Positions 42,482 through 54,647 of a stretch of DNA of 64,000 bases are shown piece by piece. Each line of letters starts with the position of its first letter. Position 1 is the stretch's first letter. The notes under the pieces are model-generated. The model did no database searches. It was not told the origin of the DNA and saw only the letters and a list, made by a program, of their open reading frames with translations. Origin of the DNA: Dermacentor variabilis (Eukaryota > Arthropoda > Arachnida > Ixodida > Ixodidae). The translations under genes were made by a program, and so were the position numbers. The stretch covers positions 37,928,277 to 37,992,276 of the forward strand of contig NC_134569.1 in assembly GCF_050947875.1 (NCBI RefSeq), in the 5' to 3' direction.

Positions 42482-45347
42482 TTAGGTATTCATGGTACTG
42501 CGTAGAGCGTCTGTAAATTTTAAGGCATTTGTTTCGGTGACAATGTGCGATGGCAGATTATTCCATTCTTTAGAGGTGCGAGGTATGAATGACTTACCAA
42601 ATGCGAGGGAATGACACATTATGCATTGAACTTTGCAAGAATGATCCCGACGCGGAAAAATGACTGAGGGTTTACGCATGAACTCGTTATGAAGGGATAC
42701 GTGATAGTAGAGCTTATGGAATAGTGTTAAACGAGATATATTACGGCGAAGTGACAAGGCTTCAAGTTCGGCGCGATTTTTTAATGCTGTTATACTTGTT
42801 TCTCGTGAATAATCTGAAAAGATGAAGCGTACAGCACGGTTCTGTAGGGCTTCTAAGTCAGTTATTAGGTATGCTTGATGGGGATCCCATATGGCTGACG
42901 CGTACTCTATTTTAGGGCGTATTAGTGTTGTGTATGCCAATTTGCGTAAGTGTACGGGAGCTTGTTTGAGGTTATGTTTAAGGAAACCAAGCAAACGGTT
43001 TGCAGAAGCAAGGATATGGTTAATGTGATTATTCCACGTCAAGTTAGGGGTTAAGTGTACGCCAAGATATTTGTAGCTGGAAACTTGTTCAACAAGGCTG
43101 TTGTTTAAGATGTAAGATGTTGATGTTCGGGGCGCCTGATTAGTAAAAGACATGAATTTAGTTTTAGTAAGATTTAGAGGCATTAGCCAAGTTGAACACC
43201 ATACGTTTATTGCGTTTAGGTCAGATTGAAGAATGTCGTGATCATAGTTAGAGTGAATATTACGATATATGACGCTATCATCAGCAAATAGTCTGATATT
43301 GGATTTGATGCCGTCTGGTAGATCATTAATATAAATTAGAAAAAGTAGGGGCCCAAGCACACTTCCCTGTGGTACACCAGATGTTACGGGGACTAGAGAT
43401 GAGTTGTGATTGTTAACCGATGTAAATTGCATTCTGTTAGAAAGGAAGTCTTTTATCCATGTTACAACAGTAGAGTCAATGTTCAGCTGTGTAAGTTTGT
43501 GCATAAGTCGACGATGAGGGACACGGTCGAATGCTTTTGAATAATCTAGGAATACGGCATCTACTTGAATTCCGGTGTCTATTGATGAATGTATGTCGTG
43601 AATAAAACCAGCGAGCTGAGTGTCACATGAATAGCCTCTGCGAAAACTGTGCTGTTGCTTAAATATGAGGTTATGTTCTTCAAGATAGTTAATTAATGAC
43701 CTGGGAATGTATGATGTGTTCGATTAATTTACAAATGTTACTTGTTAAAGAAATTGGTCGATAGTTAAGTGCTGAAGAGCGATCCCCAGACTTGAAAAAT
43801 GGCACTACCTTAGCCACCTTCCATTCGTGAGGGATAATGCCTGTTGATAGTGATTGTGAAGAAAAGGCGGACAGTACTGGAAAGATGCTTGGGGCAATAT
43901 TTTTTAGAATTGTCTTATTTAAGCCAGTATTATCAGCGGAAGATGAAATCTTAAGATTAGTGAGGAGAGAATAAATTCCAGAATCGGTAATTATTATTTC
44001 CTGCATAAACGAATCAGTGCGAGTCATGATGGCTAACGGTTCCAAACATTCGCGCGTGAATACCGATGAAAAGGTTTCGTTCAGTAGTTCGGAACAATCA
44101 GTGTCAGTTAATGCTGCGCCGTCATGATCAGTAAGGACGATGTCAGAATTATGCTTGGGATTAATGACACGCCAAAAGCGCCGAGGGTTAGTTGTTAACA
44201 TCGATGAGAGGTCCCGTTTATAGAATTGTCTGCGCGTGGCTTTGAGTAAACTTTGGTATTCTTCGTCACATGCTTTGTACCGACGCCAGGATTTAGATAA
44301 TCGATTTCTGTCAGCTTGCCTGAATAATCTTTTTTTCTTGTTATTTAGGCGACGAAGGTTCAGCGAAAACCAAGGAGCAGTGTTATCGGATTTTATGGAA
44401 ATGATCGGGATGTATTTATCTATGAGATTAGTGAGTGTGTTTTTAAGTAGTAACCAGTTTTCTTCTACTGTCCGCGACAAGTAATCTCTCAGAAAGTCGA
44501 TAGAAAAAAGCGATAGTTCATTGTTAATACGATCAAAGTTAGCTCTTTTGTAACACCTAATCTGCTTGCTGATAATTTGCCTTTTGATAGGTGAAGGAAC
44601 AAAGCGACCAGTTAAAACATCATGGTCGGATAGACCAGTAATCTGAGTGATTTCAGAACATATATCTGGATTGTTCGTTAGGATCAAATCAAGAATATTA
44701 GAAGAGTGCGCAGAACATCTTGTCGGGCTTGAAATTAATTGGGTTAGGCTGAAATCAAGACAGCACTGGAGGAACGCATGCGACTCTGACTGTGTGCTAT
44801 AGGTTGATTGTGTGGACCATGCTATGTCTGGGAAATTAAAATCACCAAAAATGATTACATTAGAATGTGAAAACCGATGATTAAGTTCAGTAAAAATGCG
44901 ATGAAATTCCGCTGTGAACCCATGAGTAAGGTCCGGTGGGCGATAAAAGACACCAACAATTAAGTTACTTGATCTGAATTTAAAACAAGTTACTACACAT
45001 TCAAGGAAAGTGCTAATAACAACGGGCATTACAATATACTGTCTGTTTATTGCAAGGAGGACACCACCACCTCGACGATTTTTCCTATCGCAACGAAAGA
45101 TATTAAAATCAGCTTCACAAACGAATATGTTTTCATTAGGAGTAGCATCGTTCAACCAAGTTTCAGTTAGTGCTATTACTGTTGCCGATGTTGAGTCGAT
45201 TAGCGAAGATAGTGCGACATTTTTAGACATAACGCTTCTAATGTTAGTGTATAAAAAGCAGCAACCGTCCTCAGTATTAATCGTACTATTTATTAATGTT
45301 TGTGGTGTTTGTGGAACCTTAGGTGAAGTTGAAAAGTTGGCGCTATG
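42482..45347 (-). pseudogene. LINE ORF2: endonuclease and RT, one frameshift
   Basis: The frame is open from just after the ORF1 UGA (45348-45350). The first AUG is 39 codons in (45230), but the endonuclease starts before it with LYTNIRSV, which holds the conserved Asn. Then TETWL, VIIFGDFNFPDIAW, NILDLILTN and LSDHDVL follow, all catalytic residues kept. The RT starts with FFKSGDRSSALNYRPISLTS and breaks at about 43690-43700, where TTAATTAA looks like a 4-bp expansion. The second frame carries SYSKAF-type block A (DYSKAFDRVPH), SGVPQGSVLGPLLF, LFADDSVIY and LQNRAVRFIF, ending at 42482. Apart from that small indel the protein appears functional. Confidence 0.88.
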
Positions 45348-46241
45348 TCAAACTGGAGACACAACCGGGGAAACGAGCTTCGCACAATTTGCTTGAGTGT
45401 CCCATACGTATACTTCCTTGTTAATTTTTAGTTTGTTAAAGACAAGGCTTACACGGTCTTTTTCTTTCTTTATGGTTTTAGAGAACTGCCAAAGTTTACG
45501 TCTTTTATCGCGAACCGCCTCAGAGTAATCACGAGAAATGCCAAAGTTAGTATCTTTCAGCTTGTGGCCATTACTAAGCACTCTTTCGATTTCTTTTTCA
45601 TTGAAAAACTTCACAATAATTGGTCGAGTGCGTTCATTTGAAAATCGTCCGAGGCGATGCGCACGTGCGATTGAAGCTGTTGATACTCCTAGTCGATCTT
45701 TGCAGAATTTAGTTACTATTTGCTCGGACGTTTCCCAGTCTTCCGAATCACCCGTGTCTTGAATGCCATAAAAGAGGAGGTTAGAGCGCCTTGAGCGGTT
45801 TTCCAAATCGTCTATTTTATCGTGCATCATCGATATATCACGCTCGCTGCTGCTGCTGCAAGACTGAGGCGTCACTCCTGATGCAAATTTTGATTCTAAA
45901 TCCTGGATTTGATTTTGCATTTTGGCTAGATTAACTTCTTGGCTTGAGATTGGTCTCTCTGAGGAAAGTGACTCAAGTTTACCTTCAACTTCATGTACGC
46001 GTTTAGTTAGTACTTCAAGATCATTTTTTAGTCCAATGTGTATGTGCAACACTTTGTTCACTGATTCCAACAAGTTAGAATTACTCGCTTCCAAGCGTTG
46101 TACGGCACTGAATACCATGTCAAGTTTTTCTTCTTGTGCTTTCGTCATTGGACCAGGGTTCACTTCAATGTCTCCGCCTAGCAATAACAGGTGCAAAAAA
46201 TACAATGCTGTACGCGCAAACCGCTTGATACCGTTGGACAT
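45348..46241 (-). CDS. LINE ORF1 with N-terminal 2A ribosome-skipping motif
   Basis: I start at the AUG at 46241 (MSNGIKRFARTALYF). The frame is open upstream to 46679, but that part is encoded by the duplicated 5' monomers. Residues 13-23 are hydrophobic (ALYFLHLLLLG), followed by GDIEVNPGP, the D-x-E-x-N-P-G-P 2A consensus, at which ribosomes skip one peptide bond before the last Pro. Downstream is a coiled coil (LEASNSNLLESVNKVLH, LEVLTKRVHEVEGKLESL), then the LINE ORF1 RNA-binding-like region (IDDLENRSRRSNLLFYGIQ, IARAHRLG, RPIIVKFF) and a basic C-terminus. It ends with UGA followed by C, in frame with ORF2. The protein would coat element RNA. Confidence 0.88.
   Translation of the reverse strand: MSNGIKRFARTALYFLHLLLLGGDIEVNPGPMTKAQEEKLDMVFSAVQRLEASNSNLLESVNKVLHIHIGLKNDLEVLTKRVHEVEGKLESLSSERPISSQEVNLAKMQNQIQDLESKFASGVTPQSCSSSSERDISMMHDKIDDLENRSRRSNLLFYGIQDTGDSEDWETSEQIVTKFCKDRLGVSTASIARAHRLGRFSNERTRPIIVKFFNEKEIERVLSNGHKLKDTNFGISRDYSEAVRDKRRKLWQFSKTIKKEKDRVSLVFNKLKINKEVYVWDTQANCAKLVSPVVSPV
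46149..46175 (-). other. 2A-like site GDIEVNPGP
   Basis: Nine codons encode the complete 2A core; skipping would occur between the Gly and the final Pro. The next codon after Pro is Met. The leucine-rich stretch before it fits the helix needed in the ribosome tunnel. Confidence 0.9.
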
Positions 46242-46312
46242 ATCAGGGGGCCACGACACCGCAATGAGACAAGGATTGTTGCTACGATAACATGAAGCTT
46301 CAAGGTAACTAA

Positions 46313-46664
46313 CCTGTACGAGTGCAAACTGTGAGCGAAACATTCCAACTGCGGTGGCGTGGCCCGAAGTGTGGAAGAAGGGTGCGTGGTTATATTCAGG
46401 CAGGTCAGCTGACATGGTTCCAAGTTGCCAGCCGAGTGGATGACCATCAATTAGGTTTGGCGGCGCGACATCTGGTGGATCCCGGCCGCTTTTTGTAGAA
46501 AATGGCTCGCTGCTTGAGAACTGGTTGTGGTAGCAGCATTCGCTCAGCCGAGGCCCAGCCAGTGGTGCCGGTGACGTGGAACAGGACTGGCCAAGCAACG
46601 CCACGAACAGGACCTGTACGAGTGCAAACTGTGAGCGAAACATTCCAACTGCGGTGGCGTGGCC
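46313..46664 (-). promoter_or_regulatory. 300-bp 5' monomers of the CR1-like LINE (one and a part)
   Basis: The 52-bp block starting cctgtacgagtgcaaactg (plus strand) occurs at 46313-46364 and 46613-46664, exactly 300 bp apart. On the element's strand the 5' end is thus a partial unit followed by a full one. Because 300 is a multiple of three, the frame stays open and the peptide GHATAVGMFRSQFALVQV is encoded twice, 100 residues apart. Confidence 0.82.
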
Positions 46665-46666
46665 CC

Positions 46667-47200
46667 TTCCCGAATTCATATGGTTTCCGTAGAAGAATTG
46701 TTCACCGTATGAATCTCAGGCATGCTGATTGTGTCATTAACACTACGATTACTGAGCCACTATGAAAATTCCCAAATCACCACCTGTCGGACATAACCTC
46801 TACCCTTGTATCCATAGCGGCGTGGCGAGGGCGCACCAGCCTCTCAGCCATAAACCACTCCGTGGGACCGTCCGACGGGACTGCCTTCAACGGACCTTGG
46901 TGAATGCTGAAGACCGGACACAGGGACGCACTATCAGACCCGCTGTGCACAACGTCGTTCAGTGATCGAGCTCCCATTTCTCGTTACTTTATTTACTGCG
47001 TTCCTTTCGCATTAGGTCTGCACACCGTACTGCTCCTCTTCTCTCTAAGGCTCTCACCACGTTCGGCGCGCCGCGCGCTCGCGATTAATTATCTCTTTCT
47101 TGGACAGAAATAATCTAGACCTTGTTACAGGAAAGACGTGTGTCCACTTCGTTCACCACGGCTCTACAGATCCTTTATTCAAAATACTCCCCACTTCTTT
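46667..47200. other. No recognisable gene
   Basis: Open on both strands in short frames without family match. It may include the upstream part of the Penelope-like remnant. Confidence 0.4.
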
Positions 47201-48165
47201 CCAATTACAGATCCCTTTAACGCAACTCACACACACAATTTCTGACCAAGACATTATTGTAACTTTGGACGTCTCTGGCTTGTACACAAATGCATATTAC
47301 TGAAAGAATTGAAGTGGTCTTAAAACCACTTAAAGTTAGCAAGCAAGCGCCTGCTTCTGAAGTTTACCTTTGATTACTGAGCCCAGTCCTTACTCTTAAA
47401 TATTTCGAATTCGATTCGACCTACTATACCTACAAACCTTTGGCGCTAGCATGGGAGCGCCTCTTGCGCTTTATGGGCAGTTAGAATCGGAGCTGTTGAA
47501 GTTATTTGCATTAAGATCCTGTTCATACCTCAGCTACATAGATAACATCTTCGGAGATGAGCATTAACTAGAAAGGTGCTTAAAACACACTACAAGCTGC
47601 TGCTAGCCTTTGTATGAAGTATTAAAATGCGCTCATGAACATAAACAATATTTTATGTGAATACTGTTAATTATTGTGAAACAATTAGCGCCTAGAAAAG
47701 CCTTCCCAGAGGCACCAATGGTCACGTATAGCCGCAATAGAAGCATTCAAGACGTGTTAGTTGATGCAAAAGTAATCCCTCATTGTACCGTCAATACAAC
47801 AGCCTGTTCTCATGTGCAGGTGTAAGACCTGCAAACGCCTTCCAAATTATATAAATAAGTAAGAGCACTGCAAGGGTATTATGAGCACGAAATTTATTTA
47901 AGTTCTGCCTCAACGAGTTCTAGTGTCACTTATTTGCTGGAATGTTCGTTCCGCGAGAAGCAATACATCGGCTTAACGGGAAAGTAATGAATGTTAGATT
48001 ACACAGATCGCTTTTACGGACATGGTTAAAACATTTCACAATTTCGACGAACTTAGACTTCATATACTATGGTGACACTTTCGTTCATTCAGAGAGAGAA
48101 AATATAGATAATCATGTCTCACTTACGAGTTCAATACGCTACAACCAACACGCATAAATGCTTCA
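47200..48165 (+). pseudogene. Penelope-like element remnant: RT and GIY-YIG endonuclease
   Basis: RT pieces in order: IIVTLDVSGLYTN at about 47251-47290 (catalytic Asp), FGASMGAPLALYGQLESELL at about 47438-47497 (GxSMGAPL block), SYLSYIDNIFGDEH at about 47524-47565 (YIDD changed to YIDN). Near 47815-47850 CRCKTCK resembles the Cys motif before the endonuclease. At about 47936-48000, ECSFREKQYIGLTGKV and RLHRSLL fit a GIY-YIG endonuclease. The combination of this RT type with a C-terminal GIY-YIG is typical of Penelope-like elements. Many stops and shifts: a dead copy without defined ends. Confidence 0.7.
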
Positions 48166-51100
48166 AAGCGAGTTCTTGAAGACGTTTGTTAGACCAGTGG
48201 CAAGAATATAACCAGCAGCCCTTAATTTCTTTGCGGTTTTACATCTGGTTAGGCGAGAGTTGATCCTCTGCCCCGTCCCAATGTATTACGTCATTAGACG
48301 TTTTTGTCTGAAGCCGTGCTTTACTAATCTGCTATTTCACCCTGTATAAGTTTATTGCTTCATCTACCATTTGACCAGTTTAATTCCTCACGCCGTAGCT
48401 CTCAAAAAAGCTTGTGTATTAGTAATTTTACTCCAAAGTGAACACGGCTTCACAAAACTAGTTTTTTTGCCTCTAGTTTAGTTTTTCTTTGTCGTTATTT
48501 TTTCTTTTCGCCTTGACATGTTCAGCAGGAGCTTATTTGCTGTTTCGCGGGAAGATAGGCCCATTGTCAGCGTATACTTGCAAGTTTGGAGCCGCTTCTT
48601 TTTTGTCGGCCCTGCAGTACCCCTTTCTGTTACCTCTCTGTGATAATCTAAAAACAGCACTGCCCACTATTTTCCTCCAATTTTAGTCCTTGTAGCATGA
48701 TGTAATAAAGCAGAGTGCACAGGCTTGCCATCAAGGAGGCTCTGCCGCAGCGCACGGTAACGTAAACCGGCGAGGTTCGCAAAAAACAGGGCGACGCTAA
48801 ACGAAAACTGCCTAGTGGAAGGAGTGCAGGGGAATTATGCAACTATTGCCAGTCATGTCCGCACACCCAGGCGCACTCCTCTTCACAGCGCCACGCGGTG
48901 TTTTGGTGTGCCCACGTTTGCGTTGTGCCATGTATGCGTTGCAAGGTGGAGACGAAGACTTTCGGTCGCACTTCTGCAGGCCTTCTGGAGATCGCACTTC
49001 TGGAGATCTGCACACGCCGGACGGGCGTGTGTTAATGCACTGAGAGGTTCATTCGCCTGGCTTGTCATAGGGCGAGTTATCTCTCTCCATCTCTCTCAGC
49101 CGTTTCGATCACTGTCTGTGTGCTGTCGTCACGCCTTGGGTGGAACGCACTGTGATCGGTTCCATCCTAATCTGTATACTCTCGCTCCGGCACGTTAAGC
49201 CTGCGGGCGTTTGAGCTTGGCATTAGACCTTGCTACATGTGGTGTTGCTTTTGCTGCAGGCAGGGTTAGCCAGGCCGACTTCGCCGACGATTACTCCACC
49301 TGAGCGTCTTTTTCCGAACGCGTAGAAGTTTGTTTTCCAGGATGAACTGCGGATATTGCGCAAGTAATTTCCGCTAGAGACTGAAGTGATCGACTCATGC
49401 TGACATATTCGACGCAGAAAGGTCCTGCTGGCCAGCAGCAGACCGACACTCGCTTGTTTAGTTATGGACACATAACAACCATTTAAGTTTATGCAATATG
49501 TATAATTCTGTTCTGTACTTGCAGTGCATTACATGTGTTGTGTGTTATGGCTGTTCTAAATATCTGACTTTATGTATGCGTACGTGGACTGAACTAATGC
49601 ACAGAACTTTGCGACTCATGTGCTGTTGGACTGTATATTTTTTATTCATCCAGTGTTCTACTGAGTGCCATATTTCGTGTCGCTATTCTCCCTTTCTACG
49701 CAAATTTATTTCCTTTGCCAAGTGACAAGGAGTAGCCGGTGCCAACATAAAGGCGCCAACCTCTCCTTATATTCACTTCAATAAAAAAAAAAGTCCGCCC
49801 CAGTGCGAGTAGGCTGCGATACGCGAAACGGAAGCTTGTATAAAAAAATCGAAGAGGGCTTCTATTTCTCCTATAAAAAATTTCGGGAAACTCACGTGGC
49901 TGAGGCAATTTTTCTTGTAAACTGTATTCCGATAATGTCATCGAATAACAACTGTTCCAAAGTGATTTCTTCTTTTTTTTAATGATACCATTAGGTAGAG
50001 CTTTTAGAATTGCGACAACCGTCTTTTGTGAGCAATTAGATTTATAAATGTGGTGTTTACCATTGTTGAAGTGGCTAGGTACAGGTTTTATAATTGCGAT
50101 GCCTTTTTTTCTTAGTTAATGTTATATTTGTAAATTTGATGCTTTACCATTGTTGAAATTGTGCTGTTTTATGCAAATTCTGTTAATAAATTCAGGACCT
50201 AAACCAAAACATCGCGACCATATCAATAACTACAGGTCAAACGTGTTTCTTTTTCTTTTGCATGTCGTTAATTTCATTTAAGGTGGTTTAGCAGCTCCGC
50301 ATACGCAGTGAAAATATGTCTGAAGTTAGCACATACTTGATTGGGAAAAGTAGTAACAGTGCACAATGGTCGAAGGACGGCGAAGGACTCCGCGTTCTTC
50401 GTCCTTGAACCCATGTTGTGTCCTTTACCGTCCGTTCTACCTAGTTACTAATTTTCCAAAATGTACCAACCTGTCCGCCTATCGATTTTAGAATGGGAAA
50501 GCAGGTAGCAGTGTTCGAGCTAAAAGCCTGCTCTTAATATTCCGGCTTCGTTTACGACGGCTCGCTGAAGAGTGGTGATTTTAAAGAGATGGAATGAGGC
50601 CGGTTTCTAATTAACGGCGTTCGAACAAGGGATGTTGGTTTCCGAAGCCAACTTCTCGAGCGATGTTGGCGAAAAGGTGAAAAATACCTGCAGGCTTAAT
50701 TAGCAAAATTTTGCGTTTATAAGTCTACTCGCGAGTCGCGCGAATTTGATTAAATTTGTTTCCTGTGTCTCTCGACTATTCTCCATCGTTCGTTTTGCAG
50801 CTTTCGCAAGGGTTTCGCAAGGGCCGATAGACAGCGCGAACTCTCGACGGTACCATTGTCGCCCAATTCAGTATCGCCTGTCAGCAATACTGTCATCCAA
50901 GCGGCTTACCCTGCCTCATGGAATAGTACAAAAAAACAAAAAAAGCAAGAGAGCAACAGCGTCATTACCCTTTCGCAGAGGTCGTTGTCGGCGCTTTCTA
51001 ACGAGCCCATCAAGCGGTCATAACGCGACACCCCGATGCGGTTGATTCCGTTCGGTAGGGCGTGGACAGGAAGCTTTCGTTGCTGCAATTTGCCGTGAGG

Positions 51101-54100
51101 CGCTTTCCATCACATTTGATATAGCCGCTACTACGGATATTTGATGACGTCCCTTTTATCCCACAGCTCTCAATTAGGCTAATCAGCTTGAGTGCACATT
51201 TATTGAAACACAAAATACTCTTGAGTGTACTGGATGGATAAGACGGCGATTTCGATATCAAAGGCGCCCGACGAGCTCTCCAGCTTTCATATATTTTCTG
51301 GAACTACATCGTACTCAACCATGTAGTAAGGCAAAAAATTTTTGTCGGGCGCATTCTATCTCCAGTGTTCTCAGAACGTCATCGCGCGCACCGGAATGCA
51401 CAATTCTTGCTTGCGGGCTCACAAGCGAACGAGGGATTCTCGCTCACGGGTACCTCCGCATTGGCTCGTCGAGCAAATACAGTCACGCGAAGCGGGAAGA
51501 CCCCCTTATAAGTGCTTTCTAGAGTCTGGTATATGTGCGCCCCGATGAACACGAAAGGCAGTCGACAGTTCGAATAGGTCTGACGTTGCTCAATATTAGC
51601 CACGTAACGGCGCCGCGGCGAGGAAGTAATCCTTGCTGACTGAGCTTTCGTGATCGACGCAGTTCATACAAGCTGGTCAGCGAACCATAGCGACAATGTC
51701 AAACTCTATACGTACGAAGTCAGCGCAAAACAGTAATGGGCAACCTCGGAGGCCGTGCCATTGAACTCGGGGCCGGTGTAGGTACTTAATCACACATTTC
51801 ATAGCGTATGGCTAGAATGAATTCTGACATCGCATGACGTTGCTGTTCGGCACTGTATTTTCCGCTGCGGTGTGCGCCGCCTACTGTATTTTGTGGGTTG
51901 TCACGAAGGAGCGGCCATTCATGAATGGTTACCGACACGGTTTCTTTCTTTCTTTCTTTTTTTTTCGTGTCTGGTGATATCCACTCGTTCCTGCTTTAGC
52001 GACATTGTTCAAGCAAAAAAAAAAGTGCTGCTCTTTAGAGAAAAGGCAGCGTTCCTAGTGAGTTATTTAGGCTTCTCGATGTTTCATTGTTTATGCCTGC
52101 TTATTCGCAAGTGATCTTTTAAGTGCGTGAATGCGTGTTGAGTTGTCGCACACAGTAGAGCATTGGAATCTCCGTTGGTACTGCGGCAATACCGCAGAGA
52201 GTGCACTGAAAAGAGAAGAGGAGGAATTGAAGGGCTATGAAAATGATGCAGTAACGAAGTATTAACTCCACTTAACGAAGTGCCGCGAACATGATATCTG
52301 TTGAACAGCCAGTGTATCCGCACTGCTCGGTCAACGTGTCGTGCAGGCAGCTGGAGTAGATGAACGCACATCTTGGTTTTATTGTGCTTTTTATATTTTT
52401 TTCGGGCTTCATTAGATCAGATCATAGTGCTTATACTGAGTCGATAAGTCAGTGCGGGGCTACTGGGAATCATCTGTATTCCGCTAAGATCACGTTTATG
52501 ATGTGCGATTCTTGAATGTGGTTTGGCGAGACATTATTGAAGCACATCTCCAGTTGTGCTTCTGAGAAGCTCATCCGTCATGTGATTATGTTCACTTGCG
52601 ACTTTCCTTTTTTTTGTCCCCGCTTTTGTATGGCGCTATGCTTTTTCGTCTTTTTCTCATATCAGTCCTGAACGGAGCATTTCACCGGTGGTAACTGCTT
52701 CTGGATTACCAATATGAATTGCATGGAAATTTTGTCCCCTTCTTTTCATGGTGGTGGCAGTTCTCGGGGCATTGCGACCAAGGAGTCGTGTGCGAATATT
52801 AGTGATTGTGCGAATATTCGAAATTTCGAATACGACTCGAGTGGTATTTGCTTTTTGATTGGTATTTGTTGCGAGAAAATGTGCTGTTCGAAACTGTAGA
52901 AAATTCGTTTCATTTCGAATACAAGGGATCGAGAATAAAACTTATCGTAGCCTCGGGCGCGTAAGGTCGATGCAAGTTTCGACTTTCCGTGATTCTCTTA
53001 CAGGAGACCCGCGAAATTGTTGCGCAGGCATTTTCTGAGCGAGGGAACGTGGTCGATAACCTCCGCTCAATAATTTATTCGCATTCATTAAGTATGTCTC
53101 GCTTTTAAGCAGCCTGCAAATATAGTGTCTCAATTGAGGCAAATATGTTCATTACTTTTGCATTCCTGCCCACTTTCACGTTCCATTAAAAACAATGTGC
53201 GGTTCTGTAGTGCCACGATTATATCCTTCCACGAACACAGCACTCTGCGCGCATCTCATGATGCATGTATTGATTGTGCTCTGGTTTTGTAGCTGTCGTT
53301 GCCATAGTGCATTGGATAACTAACAGCAGCGGCTTATCCTTTACAAGCTCCACAGTTGATCGGGCGTCCAGTTGTGAACGGCATTATATGCTCGTATCAA
53401 ACAATGTAACTAAATCCTTTTTTTTTTAAAACCAACTGTGCTCCCGACAAACTTTATTTTTCGCTTTGCTTGAGTAAGAAAATATTCGATATTTGGTTCA
53501 ATATTCGAAGTTTCGCTATTCTCGGATATTTGTATTCGATTCAATTCGGAAATTTCACTACTAGAGCTCACCTAATATTTGCGTATCCTAAATGAGCCAA
53601 GATGCGGTTTTAGTGCATCTTTAAAATAGCGTTTAGCTGTCATTGTTGCAAAAGGTATTCAACGTGAAACATCAAGCAATAAAGAAGCAAGCGCAAGCAT
53701 ACAGACACCGTGTGTATATGCGCACTTTCGTAGAGACATTCGCATTAAAATCTATTTTTGGTATTATTGAGGCTGAATTTCGAATATGAATGCGTTTACA
53801 CAACAATGTCGAGGTGAGTATGGGAAGTGCAGCATATGACCAGGCTCGTGAACATCACGTGACTTTTGATTAAGGTCATGCTACGGCTCCGAATCACATG
53901 AGAAGATGCGCTACCCTTCCCTTTCTTATTTTTTATCTTTTGAGAGAGAAGAAAGGAGAGACAGTTATTTGATTTCAGAACTGAAGTAGGCGAAGGGAGA
54001 AGCTATGCATGTTTATTGAGCATATTCAGGTCATCTCCTAGTAATTGGAGCGTGATATTCTGACCGAACGTGACTGTTGAGATGTACGCTGCTGGGAATA

Positions 54101-54573
54101 TTCTCTATTACAGGTGCTTACAGGAGGTTGGTGGCATTACTTAGGTGAAAAGCTCTGCCACGTAAAAAAAGTGTTATGCGAAGCAATAATGATTATGTTA
54201 AACTTTATTAAATTAAACTTTTCTCAAAGCACGCTTACTTAATGAAACGTAGCTCGAAGGCTTCTAGAACGTGAACTAGAGCTTTTGTCCTGTTAATGTA
54301 AATCACGGACGTCCTGGATGCAGACCTTCTTAACCGTCCTGTGCTCAACGGCGGCCACGATACACCTTGTGGGCTACCTTCAAAATGAAGGCGCCATCAT
54401 TTCAAAGAATATGGAGGCGGCTATGTGATATTTTGTTACATTACACGAAAAAAAAAATTGTCAGTCACTTAAGTATCCTTACATGATTTGAATGCGAAAG
54501 CATTTTTACTTCTCTAATTAATTGGTCACGTCCATGATACCTATACATTGTCACGTGTCCTTCCCAACTGTAC
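48166..54573. other. 6.4 kb without a recognisable gene
   Basis: The longest quiet stretch. Small features: a diverged tandem duplication of about 84 bp at 49994-50160 (ggtagagcttttagaattgc, ggtacaggttttataattgc); a (TTTC)n and T run at 51940-51966; several gaatattcgaa-type palindromic motifs at 52795-52830 and 53480-53540. Short open frames exist on both strands without family match. Confidence 0.5.
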
Positions 54574-54647
54574 CTTAATCCACCTTGCTTTAATTTGTAC
54601 CTACCTTACTCCGTGCACTATAATCCACTTTATTCCGAACCGGCAGC

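Larger units (their letters stand above)
42186..46666 (-). mobile_element. Near-intact CR1-like LINE with 2A motif in ORF1
   Basis: On the minus strand: 300-bp 5' monomers (46664-46313), ORF1 with a 2A motif (46241-45348), ORF2 with endonuclease and RT in the same frame after one UGA (45347-42482, one 4-bp frameshift), a 3' region with CCCTAGAGGGCCTTTAGGG (stem-loop), and the end GAAATAAATAAATAAA at about 42186-42202. The 58.9-kb LINE on the plus strand has the same tail type and the same 2A motif, so they are relatives. Confidence 0.9.

Noticed and set aside
46762..46965. Short plus frame between the CR1-like LINE and the Penelope remnant
   Set aside because: No recognisable motif; too short to support.
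48815..49198. 127-codon frame on the plus strand
   Set aside because: Cys/Arg-rich composition with an internal repetition of cacttctggagat-type sequence, but no family match and overlapping frames on both strands.
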